Shown here piece by piece: positions 26,846-35,844 of a DNA stretch of 64,000 nt; positions within the stretch are counted from its first letter, which is position 1, and each line of letters begins with the position of its first letter. The notes under the pieces are model-generated. The model searched no databases and was not told the origin of the DNA. It saw only the letters and a program-made list of their open reading frames with translations. A program made the position numbers and the translations under genes. This DNA comes from Bradyrhizobium sp. RD5-C2 (lineage in GTDB: Bacteria > Pseudomonadota > Alphaproteobacteria > Rhizobiales > Xanthobacteraceae): NCBI RefSeq assembly GCF_019972155.1, contig NZ_BOVL01000026.1, positions 62,001 through 126,000 on the forward strand, given 5' to 3'.

Positions 26846-28243
26846 TTACCAGCCCAGTTCGCGCAAGTACGCCGCGCGGGCAGCGACGCCGGTGTGGGTG
26901 AAATCCGTGAAGACCCCGTCCACGCCGAGACGGAAGAACTTCAGATATTCCAGACCGGGATCGCCGCGGTAGTCGGCAGCCAGATATTTCTTCTCGTTCC
27001 GGAACGTGAAGACATGCACGAACAGGCCGAGCTTGTGCGCGTCGGCAATGACGCTGGTTGGTTCTTGCGTCGTAGCCTCTGCCGTCGATCCCTTGTAGGG
27101 CTTGCCGTCGGCGGTGCTGTCCTTCCACGGTGAGACCTTGTAGGGGACGATGTAAGCCTTCCATGGACCGATGCCGTCGGCATAGGTCTTGATCTCGGCG
27201 AGGCCTGCGGGCGTCAGCATCGCATCGAAGGTGCGGCTGTCACCCGCGACCGTCCAGTCGTATGGACGGGAATTGGCGATGTTGTTGAGCAGCACCTTGC
27301 CGGTCTTGAAGTCGACGCCGTTGCCGTCGATCAGCTGGACCTGCCGGGTTTCCAGTCCATGGCTGCGCAGGTATTTCAGGCTGCCGGGCTCGAAGCTCTG
27401 CACGATGATCGGCGCGTCCTTCGCGTTGAGGCCGTTCTCCTTGATGATCTTGATCAGGGCATCCTCGAGCGGGTGGCTGCCGGGCGCGCCGCAGCCATTG
27501 GCGATCGCCTGGGCATTGTTCCAGGTCGGATTCTTGGTTTCCGGATAGACCGCGATCGAACGTCCCGTCGCCTTGCTCTTGGCTTTGGCGATATCGATGA
27601 TGTCCTGGAAGCTGATGATCGGAAACTTGCCGTTGAACAGTTTTGGCCGTTCGTTGGCCGCATCATAGGTGGTGCCGGCGATCCAGCTCTTGAGCTCGTC
27701 CATCGTGAAATCGGTGATCGACCAATCATTGGTGTGGTCGTCGCCGTCGACGATCAGCGCCTTCAGCACCGATTTGGGATCGGCCGGATCAACGAGGTCG
27801 GTGGGATATTCGGCCGGCCCGCTGGTCGGCGTTTGCGGCCATTTCACCTTGACGGCAACGCCCGGCGCCGTGCGCTTGCGTTTCGCGACTTCCGCATTGG
27901 TCTTCGCCACTTCGGCAACGTTGGTGTTGTCGCCGAGCCATGGATTGTGGCGTGCCACCAGCACGCAATCCTTGGTCAAATGCAGGTCCTCTTCGAGCGC
28001 GTCGGTGCCGAGGTCGGCAGCCAGCTCATACGAGGCCTCGGTCTCTTCGGGCACGAGGCCCGGCACGCCGCGATGTCCGATCACGAGCGGCAGCTTGCCG
28101 TCGACGGTCAGGAACGGCTTGGCGCCCGCCGGCGCTGAGCCGGTTTGCGCTGATGCCATCGACGGCAGCAGGACCGCCAAAGCCGCCGCACCGAGCAGCA
28201 TCGCGCCAACATGCATCTTCCGTCGCGAACGAATCTGCCTCAC
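26846..28243 (-). CDS. Exported glycerophosphodiester phosphodiesterase
   Basis: 465 residues if the GTG at 28243 is used, which has GGAGA seven bases upstream and gives a compact signal peptide (RSRRK then a hydrophobic stretch ending SMASAQ). GDPD hallmarks are VIGHRGVPGLVPEET (the HR pair and Glu), LEEDLHLTKD, ARHNPWL, and later VYPETKNP and FTFRNEKKY. It should hydrolyse glycerophosphodiesters in the periplasm to glycerol-3-phosphate and an alcohol. Insertions make it longer than the usual GDPD core. An ATG start at 28285 or 28216 is possible. Confidence 0.85.
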   Translation of the reverse strand: MRQIRSRRKMHVGAMLLGAAALAVLLPSMASAQTGSAPAGAKPFLTVDGKLPLVIGHRGVPGLVPEETEASYELAADLGTDALEEDLHLTKDCVLVARHNPWLGDNTNVAEVAKTNAEVAKRKRTAPGVAVKVKWPQTPTSGPAEYPTDLVDPADPKSVLKALIVDGDDHTNDWSITDFTMDELKSWIAGTTYDAANERPKLFNGKFPIISFQDIIDIAKAKSKATGRSIAVYPETKNPTWNNAQAIANGCGAPGSHPLEDALIKIIKENGLNAKDAPIIVQSFEPGSLKYLRSHGLETRQVQLIDGNGVDFKTGKVLLNNIANSRPYDWTVAGDSRTFDAMLTPAGLAEIKTYADGIGPWKAYIVPYKVSPWKDSTADGKPYKGSTAEATTQEPTSVIADAHKLGLFVHVFTFRNEKKYLAADYRGDPGLEYLKFFRLGVDGVFTDFTHTGVAARAAYLRELGW

Positions 28244-28445
28244 GGCCAAGTCTCCATCTTTTGCGTGGCATCGGGGCGATGCCATGAGGGCCGAGCCGCA
28301 TAGGGCCGCCGCTGTTGTCTTCTTTGTCGCAATCTTCTGACAGTCCGATGACTATTCGGCGAGGCGGGCAGACACAAGCTTCCGCGACGCGCCGGAGGGC
28401 GACAGTTCGCGCGTCATTGCGGCTCGCGACCGGCGCGGCGCGTTG

Positions 28446-29417
28446 TCAACGCTCGATCCGGACGCTCATGCCGGGTTCGAGACTTTCCGCGGCGCCTGCG
28501 GGATCGAGACGCAGGCGCAGCGTGTTGCGATCGTGATCGCCGATCACGCGCTCGGCCTGCCAGGTGGCGAACACCCCGAGCGGCCGCAATTCGGTGACGG
28601 CAGCCTTGGTGGCGGCGCCGGAGCCGTTCGGTATCACGCTCACGGTCTTGCCCATCGCAAGGGCGTCGAGATGGTCCTCGCGCACATTGAACGACAGCCA
28701 TTGCTTGCCGGCCGCCGCGATCATCAGGATCGGCTGACCCGCCCGCACGTTCTCGCCCAATTCCGCTGCGATCACGCTGACCACGCCGTCTACCGGCGCG
28801 CGCAGCACCATCTTGTCGAGACGGCGCTCGAGCACCGCGACGGCAGCCGCAGCCGCCTGCACCTGCGCTTCGGCGATGGCGCGCTCTTCTTTGGTCGGCC
28901 CTGCCACACCCGCATCGTAATTGGCCTGGGACGCCGCCACGCCGGCGCGCGCTGCGGCAACGTCGTTCTCGGCCTGGTCGAGCGCCTGCTGGGTTTCAAA
29001 ACTCTGGCTCGCCAAGGTGGTGATCCGCTTGAGCTGGGTCTCCACATAGTCGAGGCGCGAATTGGCCTTGGAGATCGCGGCTTTCAGCGAGTCGACCTGC
29101 TCGCGGCGTACGCCGGCATAGACGTTGTTGCGGCTCGCCACCGCGGCGGCGAGCGTGGCCCGCGCCTGGTCCGCCTGTGCGGTCAGCTCGACGGCTGAGA
29201 GTTTGGCGAGGACGTCGCCCGCGCGCACCTTGGCGCCTTTCTCGACCGCGATCGACACCAGCTGGCCGTTCACTTCCGGCTCGATCCTGACCTCGGTCGA
29301 GCGGACCACGCCGACGATTGCGGGGACAGGCGTCGCGCGGCTCTCGGCGTAGATCAACGCACCCGCGACGAGCACAAGCGGGATCGCGACAATGGCTGCG
29401 CGCCTAGCGTTGGGCAT
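28446..29417 (-). CDS. HlyD family periplasmic adaptor, second copy
   Basis: 323 residues. A single N-terminal TM anchor (about 8-24) is followed by a lipoyl/barrel-sandwich half (EVNGQLVSIAVEKGAKVRAG, about 48-67), a long coiled-coil hairpin (about 80-200, including GPTKEERAIAEAQVQ), and the second lipoyl half (LRAPVDGVVSVIAAELGENV, about 205). It would bridge the inner-membrane permease to an outer-membrane channel. The start overlaps the end of the ABC-2 permease gene by 14 nt. Confidence 0.88.
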   Translation of the reverse strand: MPNARRAAIVAIPLVLVAGALIYAESRATPVPAIVGVVRSTEVRIEPEVNGQLVSIAVEKGAKVRAGDVLAKLSAVELTAQADQARATLAAAVASRNNVYAGVRREQVDSLKAAISKANSRLDYVETQLKRITTLASQSFETQQALDQAENDVAAARAGVAASQANYDAGVAGPTKEERAIAEAQVQAAAAAVAVLERRLDKMVLRAPVDGVVSVIAAELGENVRAGQPILMIAAAGKQWLSFNVREDHLDALAMGKTVSVIPNGSGAATKAAVTELRPLGVFATWQAERVIGDHDRNTLRLRLDPAGAAESLEPGMSVRIER

Positions 29418-31755
29418 CTTGCTGTCCTCTCTTGAACACCAGCGCGGAGATCACGGCGAGCACGAAATAGCCCAGCGCCAGGCACCACAGCCTGAGCCAG
29501 TCATGCGAGACCTCCCAGATGCTGGCGCCGAGCTGGTTGATACGCACGAGGCCGTCGATCGCCGAGTCGGCCGGAAACAGCCGCCCGAGCGCGGTCGCCG
29601 CAGGAGGGATGGCCTCGCGCGGCCACGCGAAGCCGGCGGTGAAGAATTGCGGCAGGCTGGTCGCCAGCAGCAGGATGGTGGCGTTCTCCGGCCGCGTGAA
29701 CCAGGCGCCGATCGCCTGTCCCAGGAAGCTCGTCGCCAGCAGGAAGACGGTCGCCAGCGCGAAGATCTGCGGCAGATGCCCGAGCGTCGAGAAACCATAG
29801 ATCCGCGGCAGCACGATCAGATAGAGCGCGAGCGCCGGCAGATAGATGGTCAGATGGGCAATGCCGCGCCCGAACACGCCCGCGACCAAGTTGCGAGAGT
29901 TCGCAACAGTGTTGCGCGAGTTCGCCAGCGCCGTGCCGGTCAGCATCGCCGCGCCGATCAGCAGCGTCTGTTGCAGGATCAGGATGAACGCCGCCGGGAC
30001 GATGTAGCTCGCATAGCCGCCGACCGGGTTGAAGATCGGTTGCAGCAGGACGTTGGCCGGGCTGAGGCTCGCCAGCCTTGCCTTGGCAAGACTTCCCTCG
30101 GAACGGGCACCCCGCGAAGCCAGCTGCGATGTCAGCGTGCCGATCGCGGTGGCGACGCTGCTTGCGGTCGATCTGAAGACGAACAGATAGGTGGCGTCGG
30201 CGTAGACCGGGATATGAGCCGTCAGACCCTTGAGCACGTCGCGCTCGGTGCCCGGCGGAATCTGGATCGCGGCTAGCGCGTCGCCGCGATCGATCGCGGT
30301 GCGCGCCTCCGCGAGGGTGCGGGCGCGGACCGTCACGCTCAACGTTCCGCTGGCATCGAGCGTCTCGACGATCTGCCGGGAGAGTTCGCTCAGATCGTCG
30401 TCGACGATCGCGATGGGCAGCTTGCGCAGGATCTGGTTGAGATAGGGTTGTGGATAATAGATGCCGTAGATCACGGGGGCCAGGAACAGCAAAGTGAAGG
30501 CGCTGCGCGTTCCGAGCACGCGCCGCCACTCCGCCAGGAACGCGCCGCCGACGCCTGGCGGTGTTGGCTCACTCGCCGGCTCTTCGGCGGGCCGCGCCGT
30601 CTCGAACCAGCCCCTGTGCGTGAGGCTCGCCATGCGCAGCCATGCGAGGCCGGCGAACAGCAATGTGAGGCCGGCGAGCGCCGCAAAGGGAACGGCGGAT
30701 TCCGAGGGCGGCAACCCGCGCGCCGCCTGTCCCATCAGGACCGCCATGTACCAGCGTAGCGGCAGGATCGCGCTCCAGACCTGCGCGAACGTGTTCATGC
30801 CGATGGTCGGAAAGCCAACACCTGCATAGCCGAAGGCGGGGGAGGCGATCAGGCCGGCAAGTCCCAGCCCCGTTGCGAGGTCGCCGACCAGAAGCTGCAA
30901 CAGCGCGCCGAGCGACAGATAGGCGATGATCAGGAGCGAGCCGGCCGCGACCATCAGCAGCACGTCGCCCTTGAAAGGGATTCGCAGCGCACCCTCCAGC
31001 GCAAGCGTCACGGCCAGCATGATCACGACGAAGATGCAGAATAGCGGCGCCAGCTTGCCGGCCAGCGCGGCGACCGGATTGCCGCCGGCGCTTGCGAGCC
31101 ACTCGCGGGCGTTGCGGCGGCGGAATTCGGAGCCGACCGAATAGCCCGCGGCGAGGGTGATCACCACATGGATGATGGTCGGCAGCAGCGCGCGCAGCAG
31201 GAACTGCGCGTAGTTCTTCTGCGGATTGACCAGCGCGATGGTCTCTGCGCTCAGCGTGCCGATCGCGGCCGGCGCCGCGGCGGCGCGCCTGGCGGGCGCG
31301 CCGGCGTTCGCCGCGGCAGTCAGGCTGTCGCTCAGTCCTGAGGACGCGATGCCGGCGGCGGTCAGGAATTGCTGGTTGTAGAAGCCGACCACCTGCGGGC
31401 GGCGATCGGCCCGCAGGTCGCGTTCAAAATTCGGCGGGATGAAGATCGCCGAAATCGACTTGCCGGACCGGATGTCGTGCACTGCGGTCGACAGCGACCC
31501 GGAGTCGTCGACGATTCTCAGGTTCGGCGACGCCGCCACGAGCTGCGTCAGTACGCGGGAGGCATCCGACTTGTCGGCGTCGACGATCGTCACCCCGAGC
31601 CCGCGGATCACCGGCTGGCTGAACACGGTGGTAAGCACCATGAACGCAAACAAGGGCACGCCGAAGATCAGCAGCAGCGCGACGCGGTCGCGCAACAGCC
31701 ATCGGCACTCGCGCTGTGCGACCCGCCAGAATCCGGGCTGCGATGCCAGCCTCAT
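29404..31755 (-). CDS. Double-length ABC-2 type permease
   Basis: 783 residues made of two consecutive ABC-2 permease halves (about 1-385 and 405-783). Each half has an N-terminal TM helix (RVALLLIFGVPLFAFMVL; AFTLLFLAPVIYGIYY), a periplasmic domain of about 150 residues with similar VDADKSD / VDDDLSE strands, and five clustered TM helices. The halves look like an internal duplication. Such permeases normally need an ABC ATPase, and none is encoded next to it. It is flanked by two HlyD genes with overlapping ends (4 and 14 nt), so all three are one operon. Confidence 0.88.
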   Translation of the reverse strand: MRLASQPGFWRVAQRECRWLLRDRVALLLIFGVPLFAFMVLTTVFSQPVIRGLGVTIVDADKSDASRVLTQLVAASPNLRIVDDSGSLSTAVHDIRSGKSISAIFIPPNFERDLRADRRPQVVGFYNQQFLTAAGIASSGLSDSLTAAANAGAPARRAAAAPAAIGTLSAETIALVNPQKNYAQFLLRALLPTIIHVVITLAAGYSVGSEFRRRNAREWLASAGGNPVAALAGKLAPLFCIFVVIMLAVTLALEGALRIPFKGDVLLMVAAGSLLIIAYLSLGALLQLLVGDLATGLGLAGLIASPAFGYAGVGFPTIGMNTFAQVWSAILPLRWYMAVLMGQAARGLPPSESAVPFAALAGLTLLFAGLAWLRMASLTHRGWFETARPAEEPASEPTPPGVGGAFLAEWRRVLGTRSAFTLLFLAPVIYGIYYPQPYLNQILRKLPIAIVDDDLSELSRQIVETLDASGTLSVTVRARTLAEARTAIDRGDALAAIQIPPGTERDVLKGLTAHIPVYADATYLFVFRSTASSVATAIGTLTSQLASRGARSEGSLAKARLASLSPANVLLQPIFNPVGGYASYIVPAAFILILQQTLLIGAAMLTGTALANSRNTVANSRNLVAGVFGRGIAHLTIYLPALALYLIVLPRIYGFSTLGHLPQIFALATVFLLATSFLGQAIGAWFTRPENATILLLATSLPQFFTAGFAWPREAIPPAATALGRLFPADSAIDGLVRINQLGASIWEVSHDWLRLWCLALGYFVLAVISALVFKRGQQDAQR

Positions 31756-32810
31756 TGGCGCGACCGCCAGTCGAGATAGGCGCTCATGCCGGGCCGCAGC
31801 TGGGGCACCGGCTGCACCGGATAGGCGCGGATCGAGAATGTCCGCAAGTCGAAATCGCCGGTGGCGCGGGTCGCCCGCCAGCTCGCATATTCGCCCTTGG
31901 TGGCGATCAGCTTGACTTCGACCGTGACATGACGGTCGTCGAGCGCCGGAATCCGGACGTCGAACTTGTCGCCGACCTTCATGCCCTTGACCAGATCCTC
32001 GCGCAGATCGAAATGGATCCAGAGATCGCCGAGATTGATCAACGTCACCAGCGGCACGCCCGGCGAGACGAATTCGCCCGGCTCGACGTTGCGCTGATAG
32101 ACCTGCGCCGCGACCGGCGCGTACACCGCGAGCTGATCGATCACCGACTGGACGCTCTGAATGTCGGCTTCGGCTTTCTCGACATTGGCTTTCGCGATCG
32201 CGCGTTCTTCCTTGGTGTAGCCGTTGACCGCCTGCTCATAGGCCGATTTCGCCTGATCGAGCCCGCGCTCGGCTTCGTGCAGCGTATCGGTGGTCTGGTC
32301 GAGGCGCGCCTGTGGCGCGTTGCCTTGCTCGGTCAGTGCCTTGGCGCGGTCGAAGGTCTTCTGGGCCAGCACCTGCGCGGCCTCCGCGCGCGCCATTTCC
32401 GCCTTCCGCGCGGCGATGGTCTCCGCCCGCGTTCCAACCAGGACGTTGGCGAGTTGGGCGTCCGCGACCGCCTTGGCGGCGCGCATCTGATCTTGCTTTG
32501 CCAGCGTTTCCGGATTGTCGATCTTCACCAGCACGGCGCCCGCCGCCACGTTCTGGCCGCGCTCGACCGGGATGTCCTTGACCCGTCCGTCGACGCGCGC
32601 TGCGATATCGAGCCGCGTCGCATCGACCTCGCCCTGCACGAGCAGCGGCTCGGGCCGCAGCAGATAATAGATCGACAGCGCAACGATGATCGCGGCAATC
32701 ACGCCGACAATGATCGCCGGCATGCGCGTTGCCGTGTGCGCGTCCTGGCGTGGTGCTTGTGGTGGCTCCGACGTGCTTCGGCTCTCGCTACCAGAAGGTG
32801 ACACGTCCAT
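31752..32810 (-). CDS. HlyD family secretion adaptor, first copy
   Basis: 352 residues from ATG 32810, with GGGG six bases upstream; a GTG at 32822 is an in-frame alternative. An N-terminal TM (about 26-45, IIVGVIAAIIVALSIYYLL) is followed by lipoyl half (DATRLDIAARVDGRVKDIPV), coiled-coil hairpin with NGYTKEERAIAKANVEK, second lipoyl half (VYAPVAAQVYQRNVEPGEFV) and a beta barrel. It is the first gene of the export operon and is divergent from the CocE-type hydrolase gene. Confidence 0.88.
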   Translation of the reverse strand: MDVSPSGSESRSTSEPPQAPRQDAHTATRMPAIIVGVIAAIIVALSIYYLLRPEPLLVQGEVDATRLDIAARVDGRVKDIPVERGQNVAAGAVLVKIDNPETLAKQDQMRAAKAVADAQLANVLVGTRAETIAARKAEMARAEAAQVLAQKTFDRAKALTEQGNAPQARLDQTTDTLHEAERGLDQAKSAYEQAVNGYTKEERAIAKANVEKAEADIQSVQSVIDQLAVYAPVAAQVYQRNVEPGEFVSPGVPLVTLINLGDLWIHFDLREDLVKGMKVGDKFDVRIPALDDRHVTVEVKLIATKGEYASWRATRATGDFDLRTFSIRAYPVQPVPQLRPGMSAYLDWRSRQ

Positions 32811-33209
32811 AGCTGACCCCACATTGGCTCACGACCAGGATAGTCATTCACTATGGCGTGGATGTTAAATCCTGCCAACCTCGCCAGCCTGTCCGATCCG
32901 GCTCGAATTTGACCGGAGCAACCGCGTCCGGTGCTGCTGACGCGTGCGCGTGGCGCACGGGATGCCGTCCATCTCAGATGGAGATGGCGGGCGCATCGAA
33001 CCTTCCAGCCGCGCCCGCCACCACGATCATTTCGGGATTTTGGAACTGTCGCGGAATATCGAGCCGTTCCGTCGTGTTCCGAGGGAATGAGATTTATATA
33101 CTTTACGATAGTAAAGTTTTATGCCATGGTGCGTTCGACCGGGCGGGCAGGGTGCCTCCACCGCCGCGGGCCATCGACCGAAAATGGTCGCGAACACCGG
33201 GATGAAACG
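32811..33209. other. Divergent promoter region, export operon / hydrolase operon
   Basis: 399 nt without a convincing gene. AT-rich near 33085-33122, where a palindromic operator candidate lies (separate entry). The rest shows no recognisable element. Confidence 0.55.
33100..33117. promoter_or_regulatory. Candidate operator: perfect palindrome upstream of CocE-type gene
   Basis: ACTTTAC-GATA-GTAAAGT has perfect 7-bp arms in a locally AT-rich patch. TATACT at 33096-33101 could be a -10 box overlapping it. The gene set it precedes ends in a TetR regulator, and TetR proteins bind palindromes of this size, so it is a natural candidate site. No experimental support is implied. Confidence 0.55.
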
Positions 33210-34955
33210 ATGATCGAGGAACGCGACATCAGCGTTGCCATGAGGGACGGGACCCGTCTTGCGGTCGACGTCTACCGTCCGGACGCAGCCGGCCGATACC
33301 CCGTGCTGTACGCCTCGGCGCTGCACAACAAGGACATCCAGGGCCCGGACATTGCGGACGTCTTGCCGCCGCAGCCGGCTCACGCGCCGTTATGGTTCGG
33401 TCCAATCGAGGCGGGCGATACGCGTCGCTTCATCGCCAACGGCTACGTCCACGTGATCGCGCAGCCGCGTGGTTCAGCCAAGTCGGAGGGGCATTACGGC
33501 CACGAGGACACCGACCATTATGACCTGATCGAATGGATCACGCAGCAACCATGGTCCGACGGAAAAGTCGGGATGGTCGGAATCTCGGGATTTGCCGGCG
33601 AGCAATGGCGCGCGGCCGCGCAGGGGCATCCCGCGCTGAAAGCCATCTTCCCCTATGATGCGTGCAGCGCCTATGGTGGCATGTTCGGATTTCGCGACTT
33701 CAATCCCGGCGGCGTGCTGCACAGCTTTCCCTATCTGCTCGACGTTTTCAGCACCATCCATGAATCGCGCGACCGCCCCGCCGAGCTGCCGCCCGCCGAG
33801 GAAGAGCTCTGGCGTCGGGCCATGCGCAACCCGGACTTCAAGCAGTACATCAACCTCTACAACATCCTGACCCAGAAGGGACAGCGCACCTTCATCATGT
33901 ATCTCATGATGACGCATCCCTGGGAGGTGGACGGCACCGTCGAGCGCGCGGAAGAGACTTTCCGGAAGATCAAGATTCCGTTCTACACGGGCTCGGGCGC
34001 ATATGCGTATACCTACAAGCTGCATTGGCTCGGAGCGCAGCACTATTTCCAGAACGTCGATGCGCCGAAGAAGCTGCTGTTCACCGGGCCGGCGCATCTC
34101 GAGCGGCCGTTCCATCAGCACCACGATGAAATCATCCGCTGGTACGATCACTGGCTGAAGGGGCACGACACCGGCATCATGGACGAGCCGCCGGTGCGCT
34201 ATTGGCTGATGGGCGCCAACGAGTGGCGGACCGGCACGAACTGGCCGCTGCCGGAAACGCGGTGGACCAAATACTATCTCTCACATTGGGAGACGCTGTC
34301 GACCGAGCCGCCGCGGCCGGCCGCGGAGGTCGGCGCTTCGGCGCGCGAGCCCGATGTCTTCACGCAGATGCCGGTGACGCGGACGACCAAGGTGGAGCGG
34401 CTGCGCTACATGACCGAGCCCTTGCCGCACGACGTCACCGTCGCCGGCCCGATCACGCTGACGCTGCATGCTGCGATCGACCAGGACGACACCAACTGGA
34501 TCATTGTGCTCAAGGATGTCGGGCCGGACGTGTCGGTGCGCACCGCGCGCGAGGGCGAACGCGACGTTCCGTCGACATTGCCGGAGCGCGAGCTGACGCG
34601 GGGCTGGCTGAAGGCGTCCTATCGCGCGCTCGATGAGCAGCGCTCGAAACCCTGGGAGCCATTCCACAGACTGACACAGGATGCGATCGCGCCGGTGACG
34701 CCGGGAGACGTGGTCGAATACCAGATCCAGATCCTCGCCACCGCGAACCAGTTCAAGGCGGGCCATCGCATCTGCCTCGATATCACGTCGATGGATGTCC
34801 CGACCGGCACGGGAGCCATGACCAACGTCGAGTACATCCCGTACCACGTCTGCAGCAGCAAGACCGTCACCCACAAGATCTATCGCGATGCGGAGCGGCC
34901 GTCCCATCTGCTGCTGCCGATCATTCCCTCGTCCGCTGACCGGCGTCCGGCCTGA
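33210..34955 (+). CDS. CocE/NonD family hydrolase (S15 peptidase-like)
   Basis: 581 residues from ATG 33210. The N-terminus (RDISVAMRDGTRLAVDVYRP) is typical of the CocE/S15 fold. The nucleophile Ser lies in KVGMVGISGFAGEQW (about residues 120-134), and the cap-proximal end of the catalytic domain reads HHDEIIRWYDHWLKGHDTG (about 305). A C-terminal jelly-roll domain follows (about 360-560, ITLTLHAAIDQDDTNWIIVL). These enzymes hydrolyse esters or amides in the cytosol. It is followed by a crotonase gene after 24 nt and then by a TetR gene, which suggests a small catabolic unit. Confidence 0.87.
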   Translation: MIEERDISVAMRDGTRLAVDVYRPDAAGRYPVLYASALHNKDIQGPDIADVLPPQPAHAPLWFGPIEAGDTRRFIANGYVHVIAQPRGSAKSEGHYGHEDTDHYDLIEWITQQPWSDGKVGMVGISGFAGEQWRAAAQGHPALKAIFPYDACSAYGGMFGFRDFNPGGVLHSFPYLLDVFSTIHESRDRPAELPPAEEELWRRAMRNPDFKQYINLYNILTQKGQRTFIMYLMMTHPWEVDGTVERAEETFRKIKIPFYTGSGAYAYTYKLHWLGAQHYFQNVDAPKKLLFTGPAHLERPFHQHHDEIIRWYDHWLKGHDTGIMDEPPVRYWLMGANEWRTGTNWPLPETRWTKYYLSHWETLSTEPPRPAAEVGASAREPDVFTQMPVTRTTKVERLRYMTEPLPHDVTVAGPITLTLHAAIDQDDTNWIIVLKDVGPDVSVRTAREGERDVPSTLPERELTRGWLKASYRALDEQRSKPWEPFHRLTQDAIAPVTPGDVVEYQIQILATANQFKAGHRICLDITSMDVPTGTGAMTNVEYIPYHVCSSKTVTHKIYRDAERPSHLLLPIIPSSADRRPA

Positions 34956-34979
34956 CATCTCATAGAAGGAAACGCGACC

Positions 34980-35768
34980 ATGAAGACGATCCGATTTGAA
35001 AGAGATGGCGCCGTCGGCAACATTGTCCTCGCCAACCCGCCATTCAACCGCCTCGACGCACGTTTCGCGGAGAACCTGCGCGCGGCGGTGCGTGAGGCGA
35101 GTCAAAGCGACATTCGCGTGCTGGTGGTACGCGCCGAGGGACCGCATTTCAGCTTCGGCGGCGAGGTGCGGGAATGGCCGGGCAAGGACGTCAACTGGTT
35201 CAGGACGTTCGTTGCCGACGTGAACATCGCCTATCGCGCCATCGAGATGCTGAAGATCCCGACAGTCGCGGTGGTGCAGGGGATAGCCTTCGGCGGCGGC
35301 TTCGAGCTCGCATTGGCGTGCGATTTCCTCGTTGCAGCCGATAACGCGACCTTCCGTTGTGTCGAGGTCACGACGGCGATGCTGCCGATCGCCGGCGCGT
35401 TGCAGCGCATCGCCGAGCGCGCCGGGCGGGCGCGTGCATCGCGATTTGCGATGCTCGGCGAGCCGATCTCCGGAGCTGAAGCGGGCACGCTCGGAATTGC
35501 CACCCATGTGGTGCCCGAAAGTGCGTTGACGGCGACGGCGACTGCATTGGCGCGGCAGCTCGCGACAGGACCGACCAGGTCATATGCCGCGACGCGCACC
35601 CTGCTCAAGGCGTGGTCAAGCGGCGGCGTCGCCGCAGCGGATCTCGTGATGCTCGATGTCACGATGGAGCTCTACGACGGCCCCGACGCCCAGCGCGGCT
35701 TTGTCAATACGGCGGCGGCCTTCGACAAGGATATCGAGCCGCCGCCGCTGGTGTTCGAAGGCAAATAG
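34980..35768 (+). CDS. Enoyl-CoA hydratase/isomerase (crotonase) family protein
   Basis: 262 residues with oxyanion-hole segments GPHFSFGGEVREW (about 56-68) and GIAFGGGFELALACDF (about 101-116). The region that holds the catalytic Glu pair in true hydratases reads VEVTTAMLPIAGALQRIAER and lacks the usual PE-x-x-x-G pattern, so hydration of enoyl-CoA should not be assumed; another crotonase reaction is possible. AAGGAA precedes ATG 34980. It lies within the hydrolase-crotonase-TetR set. Confidence 0.87.
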   Translation: MKTIRFERDGAVGNIVLANPPFNRLDARFAENLRAAVREASQSDIRVLVVRAEGPHFSFGGEVREWPGKDVNWFRTFVADVNIAYRAIEMLKIPTVAVVQGIAFGGGFELALACDFLVAADNATFRCVEVTTAMLPIAGALQRIAERAGRARASRFAMLGEPISGAEAGTLGIATHVVPESALTATATALARQLATGPTRSYAATRTLLKAWSSGGVAAADLVMLDVTMELYDGPDAQRGFVNTAAAFDKDIEPPPLVFEGK

Positions 35769-35844
35769 ACCGACTGCGCAACAAGGACGGCATGGTGCTG
35801 GCGATGGGCTCGTGGACACGTCGGGTGACGTCGGACCGGAAACC

